Shown here: positions 24,736 through 34,058 of the stretch, in pieces | How the letters are laid out: every line of letters starts with the position of its first letter | Position numbering within the stretch: position 1 is the stretch's first letter | Source: UBA10649 sp963793105 | GTDB taxonomy: Bacteria > Actinomycetota > Actinomycetes > S36-B12 | DNA length: 64,000 nucleotides | Assembly (NCBI GenBank): GCA_963793105.1 | Contig: CAWBZB010000003.1 | Span: forward strand, 310,001 to 374,000 | Reading direction: 5' to 3' | The notes under the pieces: model-generated | Seen by the model: only the letters and a program-made list of their open reading frames with translations | What the model was told of the DNA's origin: nothing | Databases searched by the model: none | Program-made: the position numbers and the translations under genes

Positions 24736-27186
24736 TCAGGCTCGGATCCGCAGGTTGCGCGGGTCGTACATGGGCCTGAGCGACGTCACCGCCGCATGCC
24801 GCACCCCGGCGATGTCGACCTCCCACGCGCCGTCGTCGAGCCACTCCGACGTGACGGCCTCCGGCGCGTCCAGCATGGCCAGCCCCACGGCGGCGCCCAG
24901 GGTGTGCCCGTAGCTGGCCGCCCGCACGTACCCGACGGGATGTCCGTCGCGCAGCACGATCTCGGCATGGTGCAGGAGCGGCTCGGGATCGGTCAGCCGC
25001 ACCTGCACCAGCCTTCGAGCACGAGGACCGGCGCTCCGCTGCCGCAGCACTGCCTCCCGGCCGATGAACCCGCCGGGCTTGTCCAGGGCCACGGCGAAGC
25101 CGAGCCCGGCCTCGAGCACGGTGTCGGTGTTGTCGATGTCGTGGCCGTAGTCCCGGTAGCCCTTCTCCATGCGCAGGCTGGCGAGTGCCTTCAGGCCCAC
25201 ATGGCGCAGGCCGTGCGCCGCGCCCGCGTCGATGAGCTGCTCATACGCATGCATGGCCTGCTCGGTCGGCACGTACAGCTCGTAGCCGAGTTCCCCCAGA
25301 TACGTGATCCGCACCAGCAGCGCTCGCGCGAGTCCGAGATCGATCTGCCGAGCGGCGCGGAACGCGAAGGCCTCGTTCGACAGGTCCACCGACGTCAGCG
25401 CCTGGAGAAGCGCCCGCGACCGCGGTCCCTGGACGTTGATCTGCGCGTATGCCGAGGTGACGTCCGTCGTTGCGGCCCGCAGGTCTCCGGTGTGCCGACG
25501 CAGCCACGCGCTCACATGCCCGTGCGCCGTGTCCGATGCCACGACCAGGAACCGCTCATCGGCGAGCTTGGTGACGGTCAGGTCCGCCTCCAGCGTGCCG
25601 GCCTCGTTGAGCCACTGCGTGTAGGTGATCACGCCCGAATCGCCGTCCACGGAGTTCGCCGACACGCGATCCAGCAGTCGGCCCGCATCCCGGCCCTGCA
25701 CGAGGAACTTGGACATGAAGGACATGTCCATCAACCCCACCTCCTCGCGCACGGCCCGGTGCTCCGCCGCCCAGAACGGGAACCAGTTCTGCCGTCCCCA
25801 GGTGAGCTCGTCCACGACCGGGGCGACTCCCGGCGGCGCGAACCAGTCGGCGCCCTCCCACCCGCTGACATCGCGGAAGTAGGCGCCCCGCTCCACGAGC
25901 CGGTCGTGGATCGGCGACCGCTTGACTCCGCGCGCCGACGACATCGAGCGGCCGGGGAAGTGCGTCTGGTAGACCATGCCGAGCGTCTCGACGGTCCGCT
26001 CCGCCCGGTAGCGCGGGTTCAGCTGGTAGCCCTGCATCCGATCGATGTTGAAGCCCGTGACGTCGACGTCGGGGCGACCGTCGACGATCCACTGGGCGAG
26101 GATCCGGCCCATCCCACCGCCGGTCAGGATGCCGACAGAGTTCATGCCGGCCGCGACGAAGTAGTTGTCGATCCCGGGCGCCTCGCCGACGATCGGCGAC
26201 AGGTCGGGGGTGAACGACTCCGGTCCGCAGAAGAAGGTGCGGATGCCGGTCTCCAGGGTGACCGGGACTCTCTCCATCGCCCGCTCGACGTACGGGCCCA
26301 TGCGCTCCCAGTCAGGAGGCAGCTCCCCGAACGAGAAGTCCGACGGGATCCCCTCCACCTGCCACGGGGCGCAGACCGGCTCGAACAGTCCGACCATCAG
26401 GCCACCGCCCTCCTCGCGGTAGTACCCGTGGCGCGACGGGTCCTCCAGCACCGGCCACGCCGGGTCGACTCCCGCGATGGGCTCCGTGATGAGGTAGTAG
26501 TGCTCGGCCGCCTGCAGCGGGATGACCACGTCGTTGCGCTCCCCGAGCTGCCGCGCCCACATCCCCGCGCAGTTGACGACGTACTCGCACTCGATGTCGC
26601 CCTGGGAGGTGGCGACGCCCACGACGCGATCGCGGGCAGTGAGCACCCGCTCGACCGTGACTCCCTCCAGGATCCGGACTCCCCGCATCCGGGCGCCCTT
26701 CGCCAGGGCCATCGTGGCGTCCACCGGGTTGACCCGCCCGTCGGCAGGAACGTAGAAACCGGCCAGCAGGTCCGACGTCTCGGCCAGGGGGAAGAGTTCG
26801 GCGATCTCGCCCGGACCGATCTCGTGCACGTCCAGTCCGACGTGTCGATTGAACGCGGCGACCCGCCGGAACTCCTCGAGCCGGCCCTCGTCTGCGGCAG
26901 CCTCGATGAACCCGACCGGCGTGAAGCCCGTCGACTGACCGGTCTCCGCCTCGAGGGAGCGATAGAGCTCCCGCGTGTACTGGCGCATGGACATGGATGT
27001 CTCGGACATCGAGCCGAAGCAGGTCATGAGTCCCGCGGCATGCCAGGTGGTGCCCGACGTCAGCCGGTCGCGCTCGAGCACGACCACGTCGGACCAGCCC
27101 AGCTTGCCGAGGTGGTACGCCACGGACGTCCCGATGATTCCGCCGCCGATCACCACGACCCGCGCCCGGGACGGAAGCTCGCTCAT
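24736..27186 (-). CDS. FAD-dependent dimethylglycine/sarcosine dehydrogenase-like protein
   Basis: 816 residues. An N-terminal DAO-type FAD domain (VVVIGGGIIGTSVAYHLGKL dinucleotide motif; TSGTTWHAAGLM with the histidine that carries covalent FAD in DMGDH/SDH) is followed by a linker and a GcvT-like folate-binding domain (NVQGPRSRALLQALTS, YLGELGYELYVPTEQA, RMEKGYRDYGHD). The family demethylates dimethylglycine or sarcosine and passes the one-carbon unit to tetrahydrofolate. Full length. No soxB/glyA partner is adjacent. TACGCT stands eight bases before the ATG. Confidence 0.9.
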   Translation of the reverse strand: MSELPSRARVVVIGGGIIGTSVAYHLGKLGWSDVVVLERDRLTSGTTWHAAGLMTCFGSMSETSMSMRQYTRELYRSLEAETGQSTGFTPVGFIEAAADEGRLEEFRRVAAFNRHVGLDVHEIGPGEIAELFPLAETSDLLAGFYVPADGRVNPVDATMALAKGARMRGVRILEGVTVERVLTARDRVVGVATSQGDIECEYVVNCAGMWARQLGERNDVVIPLQAAEHYYLITEPIAGVDPAWPVLEDPSRHGYYREEGGGLMVGLFEPVCAPWQVEGIPSDFSFGELPPDWERMGPYVERAMERVPVTLETGIRTFFCGPESFTPDLSPIVGEAPGIDNYFVAAGMNSVGILTGGGMGRILAQWIVDGRPDVDVTGFNIDRMQGYQLNPRYRAERTVETLGMVYQTHFPGRSMSSARGVKRSPIHDRLVERGAYFRDVSGWEGADWFAPPGVAPVVDELTWGRQNWFPFWAAEHRAVREEVGLMDMSFMSKFLVQGRDAGRLLDRVSANSVDGDSGVITYTQWLNEAGTLEADLTVTKLADERFLVVASDTAHGHVSAWLRRHTGDLRAATTDVTSAYAQINVQGPRSRALLQALTSVDLSNEAFAFRAARQIDLGLARALLVRITYLGELGYELYVPTEQAMHAYEQLIDAGAAHGLRHVGLKALASLRMEKGYRDYGHDIDNTDTVLEAGLGFAVALDKPGGFIGREAVLRQRSAGPRARRLVQVRLTDPEPLLHHAEIVLRDGHPVGYVRAASYGHTLGAAVGLAMLDAPEAVTSEWLDDGAWEVDIAGVRHAAVTSLRPMYDPRNLRIRA

Positions 27187-27251
27187 GGCCCATCAGCGTA
27201 GTGAGGCCTCGCCTCCGGGGATTCTCCACGCCGGTGCGCGAGGATGGCCCC

Positions 27252-28046
27252 ATGTCCAGCGACGCCGCGATCGACGCCGCGGAGGAACGGGCCGGCCTTC
27301 GCAACCCCAGCTACGAGATCTTCGTCGGGGCCCTGTCTGTCCTGTCGATCGTGAACCTGGTCCTGGTACTGATCATCAAGAACCCGTCGCTGCAGACGGT
27401 CCTGATGATCATCAACATCCCCATCACCCTCATCTTCCTGATCGACTTCCTCTATCGACTGAAGACGGCGCCCTCGAAGTCCGAGTACTTCTGGCGGAAC
27501 TGGGGATGGGCGGATCTGCTCGCGTCGCTTCCGTTCGCGCAGACCAAGATCCTTCGGCTCTTCCGCCTGATCAAGGTGTACCGGCTCCTGCGGGACTACG
27601 GCGCCCGAAACATCCTTCGCAGCCTGATCAAGGACAAGGCCGAGAGTGCCCTGCTCATGCTCCTGTTCATCGGGATCCTCGTCATCGAGTTCGGCAGCCT
27701 GCTCATGCTGTATCTGGAGTCCGACGTCTCGGGTGCCAACATCACGACGGCGTCCGACGCTCTCTGGTACATCGTCGTGACGATGTCCACCGTCGGCTAT
27801 GGCGACCAGTACCCGATCTCCAATCCGGGCCGGACGCTGGGAACATTCATCATCGTGGTGGGCGTCGGGATCTTCGGCACCCTGACCGGCTACCTCGCCA
27901 ACGTGTTCCTCTCCCCGACGGAGAAGGCCCGCACCCTCGCGCCCTCAGGCGTGGAAGCGAAGCTGCGGGAGCTCAAGGACCTGACATCGCGACAGGAGTC
28001 GGCCATCGCCGAACTCGAGGCGCAGCTCGAGGACGAGCAGACCTAG
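27252..28046 (+). CDS. Voltage-gated-type potassium channel
   Basis: 264 residues with six transmembrane helices in Kv layout. An arginine/lysine-rich S4-like helix (KILRLFRLIKVYRLLRDYGA) precedes the pore, whose selectivity filter TMSTVGYGDQYP is intact. A short C-terminal coiled coil (VEAKLRELKDLTSRQESAIA) could drive tetramer assembly. It passes K+ across the cytoplasmic membrane. GAGGAT is six bases before the ATG. The 3' end overlaps the convergent flippase-like gene by four bases. Confidence 0.92.
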   Translation: MSSDAAIDAAEERAGLRNPSYEIFVGALSVLSIVNLVLVLIIKNPSLQTVLMIINIPITLIFLIDFLYRLKTAPSKSEYFWRNWGWADLLASLPFAQTKILRLFRLIKVYRLLRDYGARNILRSLIKDKAESALLMLLFIGILVIEFGSLLMLYLESDVSGANITTASDALWYIVVTMSTVGYGDQYPISNPGRTLGTFIIVVGVGIFGTLTGYLANVFLSPTEKARTLAPSGVEAKLRELKDLTSRQESAIAELEAQLEDEQT

Positions 28047-30499
28047 ACGTACTGGTGCCTGCGCAGCCAGCGCATCGCGACGGAGCCCCACAGCGGCGGC
28101 AGGTAGAACGTCACCAGCCGGAAGGTCAGGGCCGTCGACACCGCGATCGGCGCGGGGATCCCGATCGCCTGCAGACCAGCCGTATAGGCCGCCTCCGCGA
28201 CACCGATGTTGCCCGGCACCGGCATCAGCCCACCGAAGAGGCTCACGGCCGTGTTGATCAGGATCAGCTGCGGGAGGGCGGCGGACTCGCCGAACGCCGC
28301 CAGCGTGATTCCCAGGATCACTGCCTGCAGAACCTGCGCACCGAGGTTGCCCAGCAGCATCGTGCCGATCTTGCGCGGGTGGCGCAGGACCAGCAGCGCA
28401 TCCCCGGCCTTCCGGCGCTGGTCCGCCGCCGCCGTGCGAATCCGAGGAAGGATGCCGAGCACCCGGCGCCGCAGGCTCGGGACGACCAGGGTGACGATCA
28501 GGGCCACGACTCCGAGGACGGCCATGATCGCCAGGAGCGAGGGGTCGGAGTCGGTTTCCCCGGCGTCACTGGTGCTCGTCCCCCGGAATCCGCCGCCGGA
28601 GAAGGTCGCCAGTCCCGACAAGAGGACGAGGACGATGAGTCCCGCCTGCACGACGAACCCGCTGAAACTGTCGATCATCCCCATGGTGACCGCCGGCGCA
28701 GCGGCGATGCCGAACCTCTCGAAGAAGCGGATCTCCAGGGCCAGGCGCGCGGCGGTCGCGGGCAGCACCAGGGCGATGAACTGGATGCCGTACTGCAGCA
28801 TGAGGACCGGTACGTACTTCAGCTTCGTCAGTGTCGAACCGATCGTGGAGAAGGCCAGGGAGGCCTGGACCACTGGGGACAGGGCCAAGGCGACGAGCAC
28901 GATCGCCAGGTTGGCCGACGAGAGCGTGTCGACCACGGTCTGGAGATCGACGCCGGAGAAGGCCCCCACGAGGGTGTAGGCCATCACCGCGACCAGCGCG
29001 ATGATCGCGATCGACTTCCACGTCACCCGATGGAGCTGCTGAAGCGGCGGAGCCTCGACCCCGAGGGACGCCACCGCGGACTTCTTCAGGTCCTTGAGGG
29101 TCCAGTCCTCGCCCCTGATCTGCTGACGAGTCGTGCGCCCCATGGCGGCGGGCTGCAGGTACGGCATCAGCTCGACCAGGCCATCCGTCCCGATCACCCG
29201 CACCGCCGAGGACAGCGCTCGCTCGTGCCCCACGATCAGGGCCGTCGATGCGAGCAGGCGCGCCCGATCGACCTGCTGGTCGCCCTCGTCCGCGTTCAGC
29301 TCGGCGTCGGCGAAGTCGGCGAGGGCGGGCGCGCCATCGGCCCGCAGCACCAGGTGCGCTCCGTCGATGCGTCCATGAGACATCCCGGCTCGGTGGAGCG
29401 CGGCCATCGACTCCCAGAACCCGTCGAGAACAGCGTCGTCGACGCCGTGCTCAGCGACGTCCGGCAGGGTGGCCCGCGCCTCCTGCGTCACGATCAGCGC
29501 GTCCCCCTGCCCCGACTGCCCGGCCGCCACCAGCGGCAGCACGCCGACCCCGGCGCGCTCGGCGAGCAGCAGCGCGAGGGCCTCGTGCTCGACCTGCGAC
29601 TGGCGGCTGCGCCCCAGCCGAGGCATCTCGCCACGACGCGTGAGAGCGGCCCAGGCCGAGCCGACCGCCTGCGTGTCCCAGGCGTCTCGCCCGTAGACCT
29701 TCACGCGCAGGTCGGGGCCGCCGGCCCGCTGGGCGGTCCACAGGACTTCCCCGGGAATCTCGTCGGGACAATCGGTGGCGTCCTCGACGTCCACCCCCAG
29801 GTCCGCCAGGGCGATCTCCACCTGGTCGGCCGACAACAGGCCCTGCGGCGAGCCGAGCAGCAGATGGGTCAAGGCCGCCGCGCCCAGGCCGACGACGACC
29901 GCCGCGACGGCCCCCACCGGCCAGGCCGCCCCCAGCGCGATCGTGGCGATGCCCCCGAGCACGATGATCAGGCGTCCCCAGTAGCGCAACGGGCGGCTGA
30001 GGTGAGGCGAGGCGGTCACGAGGATCGCGGTCGCGACCGCGAGCCGAAGCGCCAAGAAGACCGGATCCGTCGGCGTCGTCAGGAATCCCTCGAGGCACAC
30101 GCTGACGTCGGTCCCGGCTGCCGCACTGACCGCGACCGCCGCCGACAGGGCCACGACCGACGCCAGCAGGAGGTCACCGAACAGCCGGCGACGCCGTCGG
30201 AAGGCCAGCGGCAGGAGGAGGACGAACAGCGCCCACAGGGACAGGGCCGTGTAGGACAGGCTCCACAGCAGGTCGAACGGCTCCGGGAACGCACCGAGCA
30301 GTCTGACGACAGCGGTGTCCAGGGACGTCGGGCCGGGCGCGGCGAGGAACAGCAGGGCAAGCAGGACGACCGCACCGATCAGGAGCAGGACGTCCGTCGG
30401 GCGCCGAAGTCTCCGCCCGTCGGTCGCGGACGACCAGACTCGGACGAGGTCACGCCACCCGAAGCGGGCCGCTCCCGGTACCTTCGCTTCGTCATCCAT
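28043..30499 (-). CDS. Flippase-like membrane protein (LPG synthase TM family) with kinase-like middle domain
   Basis: 818 residues. About six N-terminal helices (35-215) are followed by a soluble region (about 230-440) with remnants of a protein-kinase/APH fold: MSHGRIDGAHLVLR resembles the catalytic loop and ALADFADAEL the DFG region, though the usual HxD aspartate is not in place. The C-terminal eight helices (about 480-815) are the lysylphosphatidylglycerol-synthase/AglD flippase-like domain, ending GGLMPVPGNIGVAEAAYTAG and RLVTFYLPPLWG. The C-terminal domain suggests lipid-linked substrate translocation; the middle domain may sense or bind a ligand. TACGCT lies eight bases before the ATG. 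Confidence 0.8.
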   Translation of the reverse strand: MDDEAKVPGAARFGWRDLVRVWSSATDGRRLRRPTDVLLLIGAVVLLALLFLAAPGPTSLDTAVVRLLGAFPEPFDLLWSLSYTALSLWALFVLLLPLAFRRRRRLFGDLLLASVVALSAAVAVSAAAGTDVSVCLEGFLTTPTDPVFLALRLAVATAILVTASPHLSRPLRYWGRLIIVLGGIATIALGAAWPVGAVAAVVVGLGAAALTHLLLGSPQGLLSADQVEIALADLGVDVEDATDCPDEIPGEVLWTAQRAGGPDLRVKVYGRDAWDTQAVGSAWAALTRRGEMPRLGRSRQSQVEHEALALLLAERAGVGVLPLVAAGQSGQGDALIVTQEARATLPDVAEHGVDDAVLDGFWESMAALHRAGMSHGRIDGAHLVLRADGAPALADFADAELNADEGDQQVDRARLLASTALIVGHERALSSAVRVIGTDGLVELMPYLQPAAMGRTTRQQIRGEDWTLKDLKKSAVASLGVEAPPLQQLHRVTWKSIAIIALVAVMAYTLVGAFSGVDLQTVVDTLSSANLAIVLVALALSPVVQASLAFSTIGSTLTKLKYVPVLMLQYGIQFIALVLPATAARLALEIRFFERFGIAAAPAVTMGMIDSFSGFVVQAGLIVLVLLSGLATFSGGGFRGTSTSDAGETDSDPSLLAIMAVLGVVALIVTLVVPSLRRRVLGILPRIRTAAADQRRKAGDALLVLRHPRKIGTMLLGNLGAQVLQAVILGITLAAFGESAALPQLILINTAVSLFGGLMPVPGNIGVAEAAYTAGLQAIGIPAPIAVSTALTFRLVTFYLPPLWGSVAMRWLRRHQYV

Positions 30500-30555
30500 T
30501 GCCGCGAAGCGTAGTCGCTAGGATCCGCATCACCGCCGACCGAGGGAAGTGCCTG

Positions 30556-32175
30556 ATGCGCAAGTGGATGCCGCTGGTGGCCCTCGCCCTGGCCCAGTTC
30601 GTCATGGTCCTCGACCAGTCCGTCATGAACGTCTCGATCAGCACCCTGGTCGACGACTTCGACACCACGGTGACGACGATCCAGGGGGTCATCACCCTCT
30701 ACTGCCTCACCATGGCGATGTTCATGCTCACGGGAGGCAAGATCGGCGACATCATCGGGCGCCGCAAGGCCTTCGTGATCGGTCTCGCGATCTATGCCAC
30801 CGGCTCAGCAGTCACCGCCATCGCCCCCACCGTCGAGGTGCTCGCCTTCGGCTGGTCCATCCTCGAGGGTCTCGGCGCCGCGCTGGTCATGCCGGCACTC
30901 GTCGCGCTCATCGCCGGCAACTACGAGGGCAAGGAGCGCAACGTCGCCTACGCCGTCATCGGCGGGGTAGCCGGCGCAGGCATTGCCATCGGTCCGATCC
31001 TCGGCGGCTGGGCCACCACCGAGCTCTCCTGGCGAGTCGTGTTCGTGGGCGAGGTCGTCCTCGTACTCATCATCCTCGCTCTCTCCGGCAAGGTGCACGA
31101 TGCGGCGCGTCCGAGCCCGGCCCCCCGACTCGACGTCGTGGGCAGTGTCCTGTCGGCGGCGGGACTCGGCCTCATCGTGCTGGCCGTGCTCGAGTCGAGC
31201 GTCTGGGGCTGGGTGCAGCCGAAAGCCTCACCCGTCGAGCCGCTGGGCTTCTCTCTGACGCTGTTCGTCCTCGCAGCCGGCGGCATCCTGTTGTGGGGAT
31301 TCGTCGCGTGGCAACGTCATCGCGAGCACATCGGCCGGGACCCGCTCGTCCACCTCAGCCTGGTCAAGATCCCGCCACTGCGCGCCGGCCTGGTCGGGCT
31401 GCTCAGCCAGAACCTCATCCTCATGGGCGTCTTCTTCACGGTGCCCCTGTACCTGCAACTCGTGCTGGGCATGGATGCACTGCAGACGGGCATCCGCATG
31501 CTCCCGGTCTCGATTGCGATGTTCGTCGCGTCGGCCGTCGGCGCCCGGCTGGCGTCGCGCTTCACCGTTCGGGGCATCGTCCGCACCGGCCTGTGGATCA
31601 CGCTGGGCTCCATCGTCGTCCTCATCGGCACGGTCCGGCCGGATCTGGCGGACACCGCATTCGCCCTGTCCATGGCGGGACTCGGCACCGGCATGGGACT
31701 GCTGGCCTCACAGCTCGGCAAGGTCGTGCAGGCATCCGTCGACAGCTCGGGCCGCGGCGAGGCGGGCGGACTCCAGTTCACCAGCCAGCAGCTGGGGTCA
31801 TCCCTCGGCGTGGCCCTCATCGGGGCCATCGTCCTCGGCGGTCTGACGAGCACCTTCGTCTCCAACATCGAGTCCAACCCGGCGATCAGCACCCAGATCT
31901 CGCAGCAGGTGGGCGTCAATGTCTCGTCCGGCTTGGACTTCGTGTCCTCGGAGGCCATCGCCGCCGCCTCGGCTGAGGCGGGACTCGACCAGGCCACCAC
32001 GGCCGCCCTGGTCGACGACTACGAGGCCGCCCAGCTGCTCGCACTCAAGGCCGGCCTGCTGGCCGCGGCGTTCCTGGCACTCATGTCGCTGCCCTTCACC
32101 CGAGACCTGCCGCACGGGAAGGAACCCGCCGCGCCCGAGCCCGAAGGCAGCGTCGACCCCGCTCGGCTCGCGTAG
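30556..32175 (+). CDS. MFS drug-efflux transporter, DHA2 (EmrB/QacA) family
   Basis: 539 residues with 14 predicted helices. Motif C of drug antiporters is near AGAGIAIGPILGGWATTELS, motif A is GGKIGDIIGRRKAFVIG, and motif D1 LDQSVMNVSIST is in helix 1. It is expected to export hydrophobic toxic compounds by proton antiport. No regulator of the TetR/MarR type is adjacent. A TAGGAT box at 30518 and GAGGGAAG upstream of the ATG fit a leadered transcript. A conserved membrane gene follows after 11 bases. Confidence 0.9.
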   Translation: MRKWMPLVALALAQFVMVLDQSVMNVSISTLVDDFDTTVTTIQGVITLYCLTMAMFMLTGGKIGDIIGRRKAFVIGLAIYATGSAVTAIAPTVEVLAFGWSILEGLGAALVMPALVALIAGNYEGKERNVAYAVIGGVAGAGIAIGPILGGWATTELSWRVVFVGEVVLVLIILALSGKVHDAARPSPAPRLDVVGSVLSAAGLGLIVLAVLESSVWGWVQPKASPVEPLGFSLTLFVLAAGGILLWGFVAWQRHREHIGRDPLVHLSLVKIPPLRAGLVGLLSQNLILMGVFFTVPLYLQLVLGMDALQTGIRMLPVSIAMFVASAVGARLASRFTVRGIVRTGLWITLGSIVVLIGTVRPDLADTAFALSMAGLGTGMGLLASQLGKVVQASVDSSGRGEAGGLQFTSQQLGSSLGVALIGAIVLGGLTSTFVSNIESNPAISTQISQQVGVNVSSGLDFVSSEAIAAASAEAGLDQATTAALVDDYEAAQLLALKAGLLAAAFLALMSLPFTRDLPHGKEPAAPEPEGSVDPARLA

Positions 32176-32186
32176 CCTGTCGACGC

Positions 32187-32927
32187 ATGACGTCTGTCGC
32201 GCAGGAACCCGCACGCCTCGACACGCCCTCGTACGGACCGGTCTTCCTCTGGATCAACCTCGTCGCTGCGTGGTTCGCCGTCGGCCTGTCGTTCACCCTC
32301 AACGTGACCGGCTACTACGTCGACAAGGTGGACCCGTCGAAGCCGACGATTCTCGGGAACATCCCCGAGGGCATCGACACCGTGTGGGAGCGTCTCTTCG
32401 ACTGGATCACCTACTTCACGATCGTCAGCAACATCGTCGTCGCCGTCGTCCTGACAATGCTCCTGGCCCGGCCGGCCCTGTTCACCCGTACGGACGGGAT
32501 CGGCACCCTGTGGCGGACACTGCGGCTGGACTCCGTCCTGATGATCGTCATCACCGGCGTCGTCTACAACCTCCTGCTCGCTGAGGGCGGCAAGACCGAC
32601 TGGGACCTCCTGAGCAACACGATGCTCCACGTCGTCGGTCCGCTGCTCACCCTCATCGTCTGGATCATCGCCGGTCCGCGTGGCTTGATCAGCGGCCGGG
32701 TCGTGGGCCTGGCCCTGGTCCTTCCGCTGCTCTGGGCGGCCTTCGCCCTGATCCGCGGTCAGGTCGTGGGCGCGTACCCGTACCCGTTCCTCGACGTCAG
32801 CGCGAACGGGTTGGCCTCGGTGCTCACGTTCATCGTCGTCATCATGGTGGTGGCCGTGATCCTGGCCCTGATCCTGATGGCCATCGACGCCGGTCTGCGG
32901 CGCCTGGCGCGCCTGCCGCAGTCGTAG
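32187..32927 (+). CDS. Pr6Pr/FAR-17a-like six-helix membrane protein
   Basis: 246 residues with six transmembrane helices. The spacing LFDWITYFTIVSNIVVAVVL, then TMLHVVGPLLTLIVWI with a histidine in the membrane, then PYPFLDVSANG is typical of the Pr6Pr family, related to FAR-17a/AIG1 proteins whose eukaryotic members hydrolyse fatty-acid esters of hydroxy fatty acids. Bacterial function is unknown. TAGCCT precedes the ATG by eight bases, so it may have its own promoter inside the end of the MFS gene. Confidence 0.8.
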   Translation: MTSVAQEPARLDTPSYGPVFLWINLVAAWFAVGLSFTLNVTGYYVDKVDPSKPTILGNIPEGIDTVWERLFDWITYFTIVSNIVVAVVLTMLLARPALFTRTDGIGTLWRTLRLDSVLMIVITGVVYNLLLAEGGKTDWDLLSNTMLHVVGPLLTLIVWIIAGPRGLISGRVVGLALVLPLLWAAFALIRGQVVGAYPYPFLDVSANGLASVLTFIVVIMVVAVILALILMAIDAGLRRLARLPQS

Positions 32928-32950
32928 CGCGACGGGCCCAGCCAACGGCC

Positions 32951-34036
32951 CTACGCCAGCCGCAGGCGAAGCCACCGGATGGAGCCCGCGAGCACTCCCA
33001 CCCACACCAGCGTGGCGATGGCGGCCATCACGATCGCGAGCCCGATCATCACCGCCGAGTCCCAGTTGTGCGCGAGTTCTCCACTGGCCACGGCCACGGC
33101 GGCCAGCGGGAAGACGAAGCTCCAGGTGGCCGGCGTGAACCTGAGCGCCTGAGCGCGCAGGCGCAGCGTGAGCAGCAGGACGACCGCCAGCCACCAGATG
33201 CTGAAGCCCACCAGGGCACCGGCACTCAGGCTGGTCATGAAGGTCACCGACATCGGCGGCGCAGTGAGCAGGACCGGGATCACGCTCGGCAGCGCGAGGA
33301 AGGCCAGCGCGGCGGCCGCGGCCGGGCTCATCATGATCCACGCGGCGGGCGTCTCGGCTGACGAGTCCAGCGGCACGATCACGAGCCGGGCCAGTACCAG
33401 GGCGGCTACCAGAATGAAGAGCATGAGTCCGGCTCCCAGCAGGAGTACCGCCACCGGGGCCGCGATCTCGGCCACCGGGCCGTGGGCCGAGGCGCTGAGC
33501 CGGGCGAGGGCGGTCGCTGCGAGCAGCAGCACGGTCTGCGGCATGAACCACACGCCGGAGAGGGTGTTGGCCTCGAGCAGCCCCCGGCTGCCGATGGCCG
33601 CGACGAAGAAGACCAGCGTCAGCCAGACGTCCGCCGTCGCTGCGCCGAGGATCACCAGAAGCAGGATCCAGCTGGCCAGGTCGCTGTCGAGCAGGGCGGG
33701 TACCGCCGCCTCGAGCGCCAGGGTCAAAGTGAGAACAGCTCCCGGGATCGCGGCGTAGGCGGGTCCGACCTCACTGGAGCGGATGTTGTCCCGGATCGTG
33801 TCACCCGGGGTGTGATGGAGCAGGTTCGCCACCACCAGACCGATCAGGGCCAGGCTGGCGACGGTGAAGAGAAACCAGCCCACCGCGAAGCTCACCTGGG
33901 CGATGAGGCCGCTCTCGCCCGGCAGCCGGAAGGCCGCGATGGACAGCGCAGAGGTCCCCATCACTCCGCCGAACCAGCCGGGATGGGAGCGAGCCCGTTC
34001 GACGCCCGACGAGCCGTGGGGCCTCTTCTCGGTCAC
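32951..34036 (-). CDS. TDT/SLAC1-family transporter
   Basis: 361 residues with ten predicted helices and the fold of the tellurite-resistance/dicarboxylate and SLAC1 anion-channel family (HPGWFGGVMGTSALSIAAF at the start, SGVWFMPQTVLLLAATALA in the middle, WWLAVVLLLTLRLRAQALRF late). Members carry malate, sulfite or anions. The substrate is not evident. GTG 34036 is chosen because a TACGGT-N6 leaderless promoter stands before it and HPGWFGG is the normal N-terminal motif. Confidence 0.82.
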   Translation of the reverse strand: MTEKRPHGSSGVERARSHPGWFGGVMGTSALSIAAFRLPGESGLIAQVSFAVGWFLFTVASLALIGLVVANLLHHTPGDTIRDNIRSSEVGPAYAAIPGAVLTLTLALEAAVPALLDSDLASWILLLVILGAATADVWLTLVFFVAAIGSRGLLEANTLSGVWFMPQTVLLLAATALARLSASAHGPVAEIAAPVAVLLLGAGLMLFILVAALVLARLVIVPLDSSAETPAAWIMMSPAAAAALAFLALPSVIPVLLTAPPMSVTFMTSLSAGALVGFSIWWLAVVLLLTLRLRAQALRFTPATWSFVFPLAAVAVASGELAHNWDSAVMIGLAIVMAAIATLVWVGVLAGSIRWLRLRLA

Positions 34037-34042
34037 CGGACC

Positions 34043-34048
34043 ACCGTA
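34043..34048 (-). promoter_or_regulatory. -10 box of leaderless promoter for the TDT/SLAC1 transporter
   Basis: TACGGT on the minus strand, six bases before GTG 34036, in a 22-base divergent spacer shared with the SDR gene. Confidence 0.5.
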
Positions 34049-34058
34049 ACGGCACACT

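Noticed and set aside
24796..27201. Long open frame antisense to the dimethylglycine-dehydrogenase-like gene (about 800 codons)
   Set aside because: High GC keeps antisense frames open; the translation is rich in Arg/His/Pro/Gly with no domain, while the opposite strand has full FAD and GcvT motifs.
26975..30514. 1179-codon plus-strand frame spanning the K+ channel and flippase region
   Set aside because: Low-complexity Arg/Gly/Gln/Asp translation; real genes with transmembrane and channel motifs occupy the other frames.
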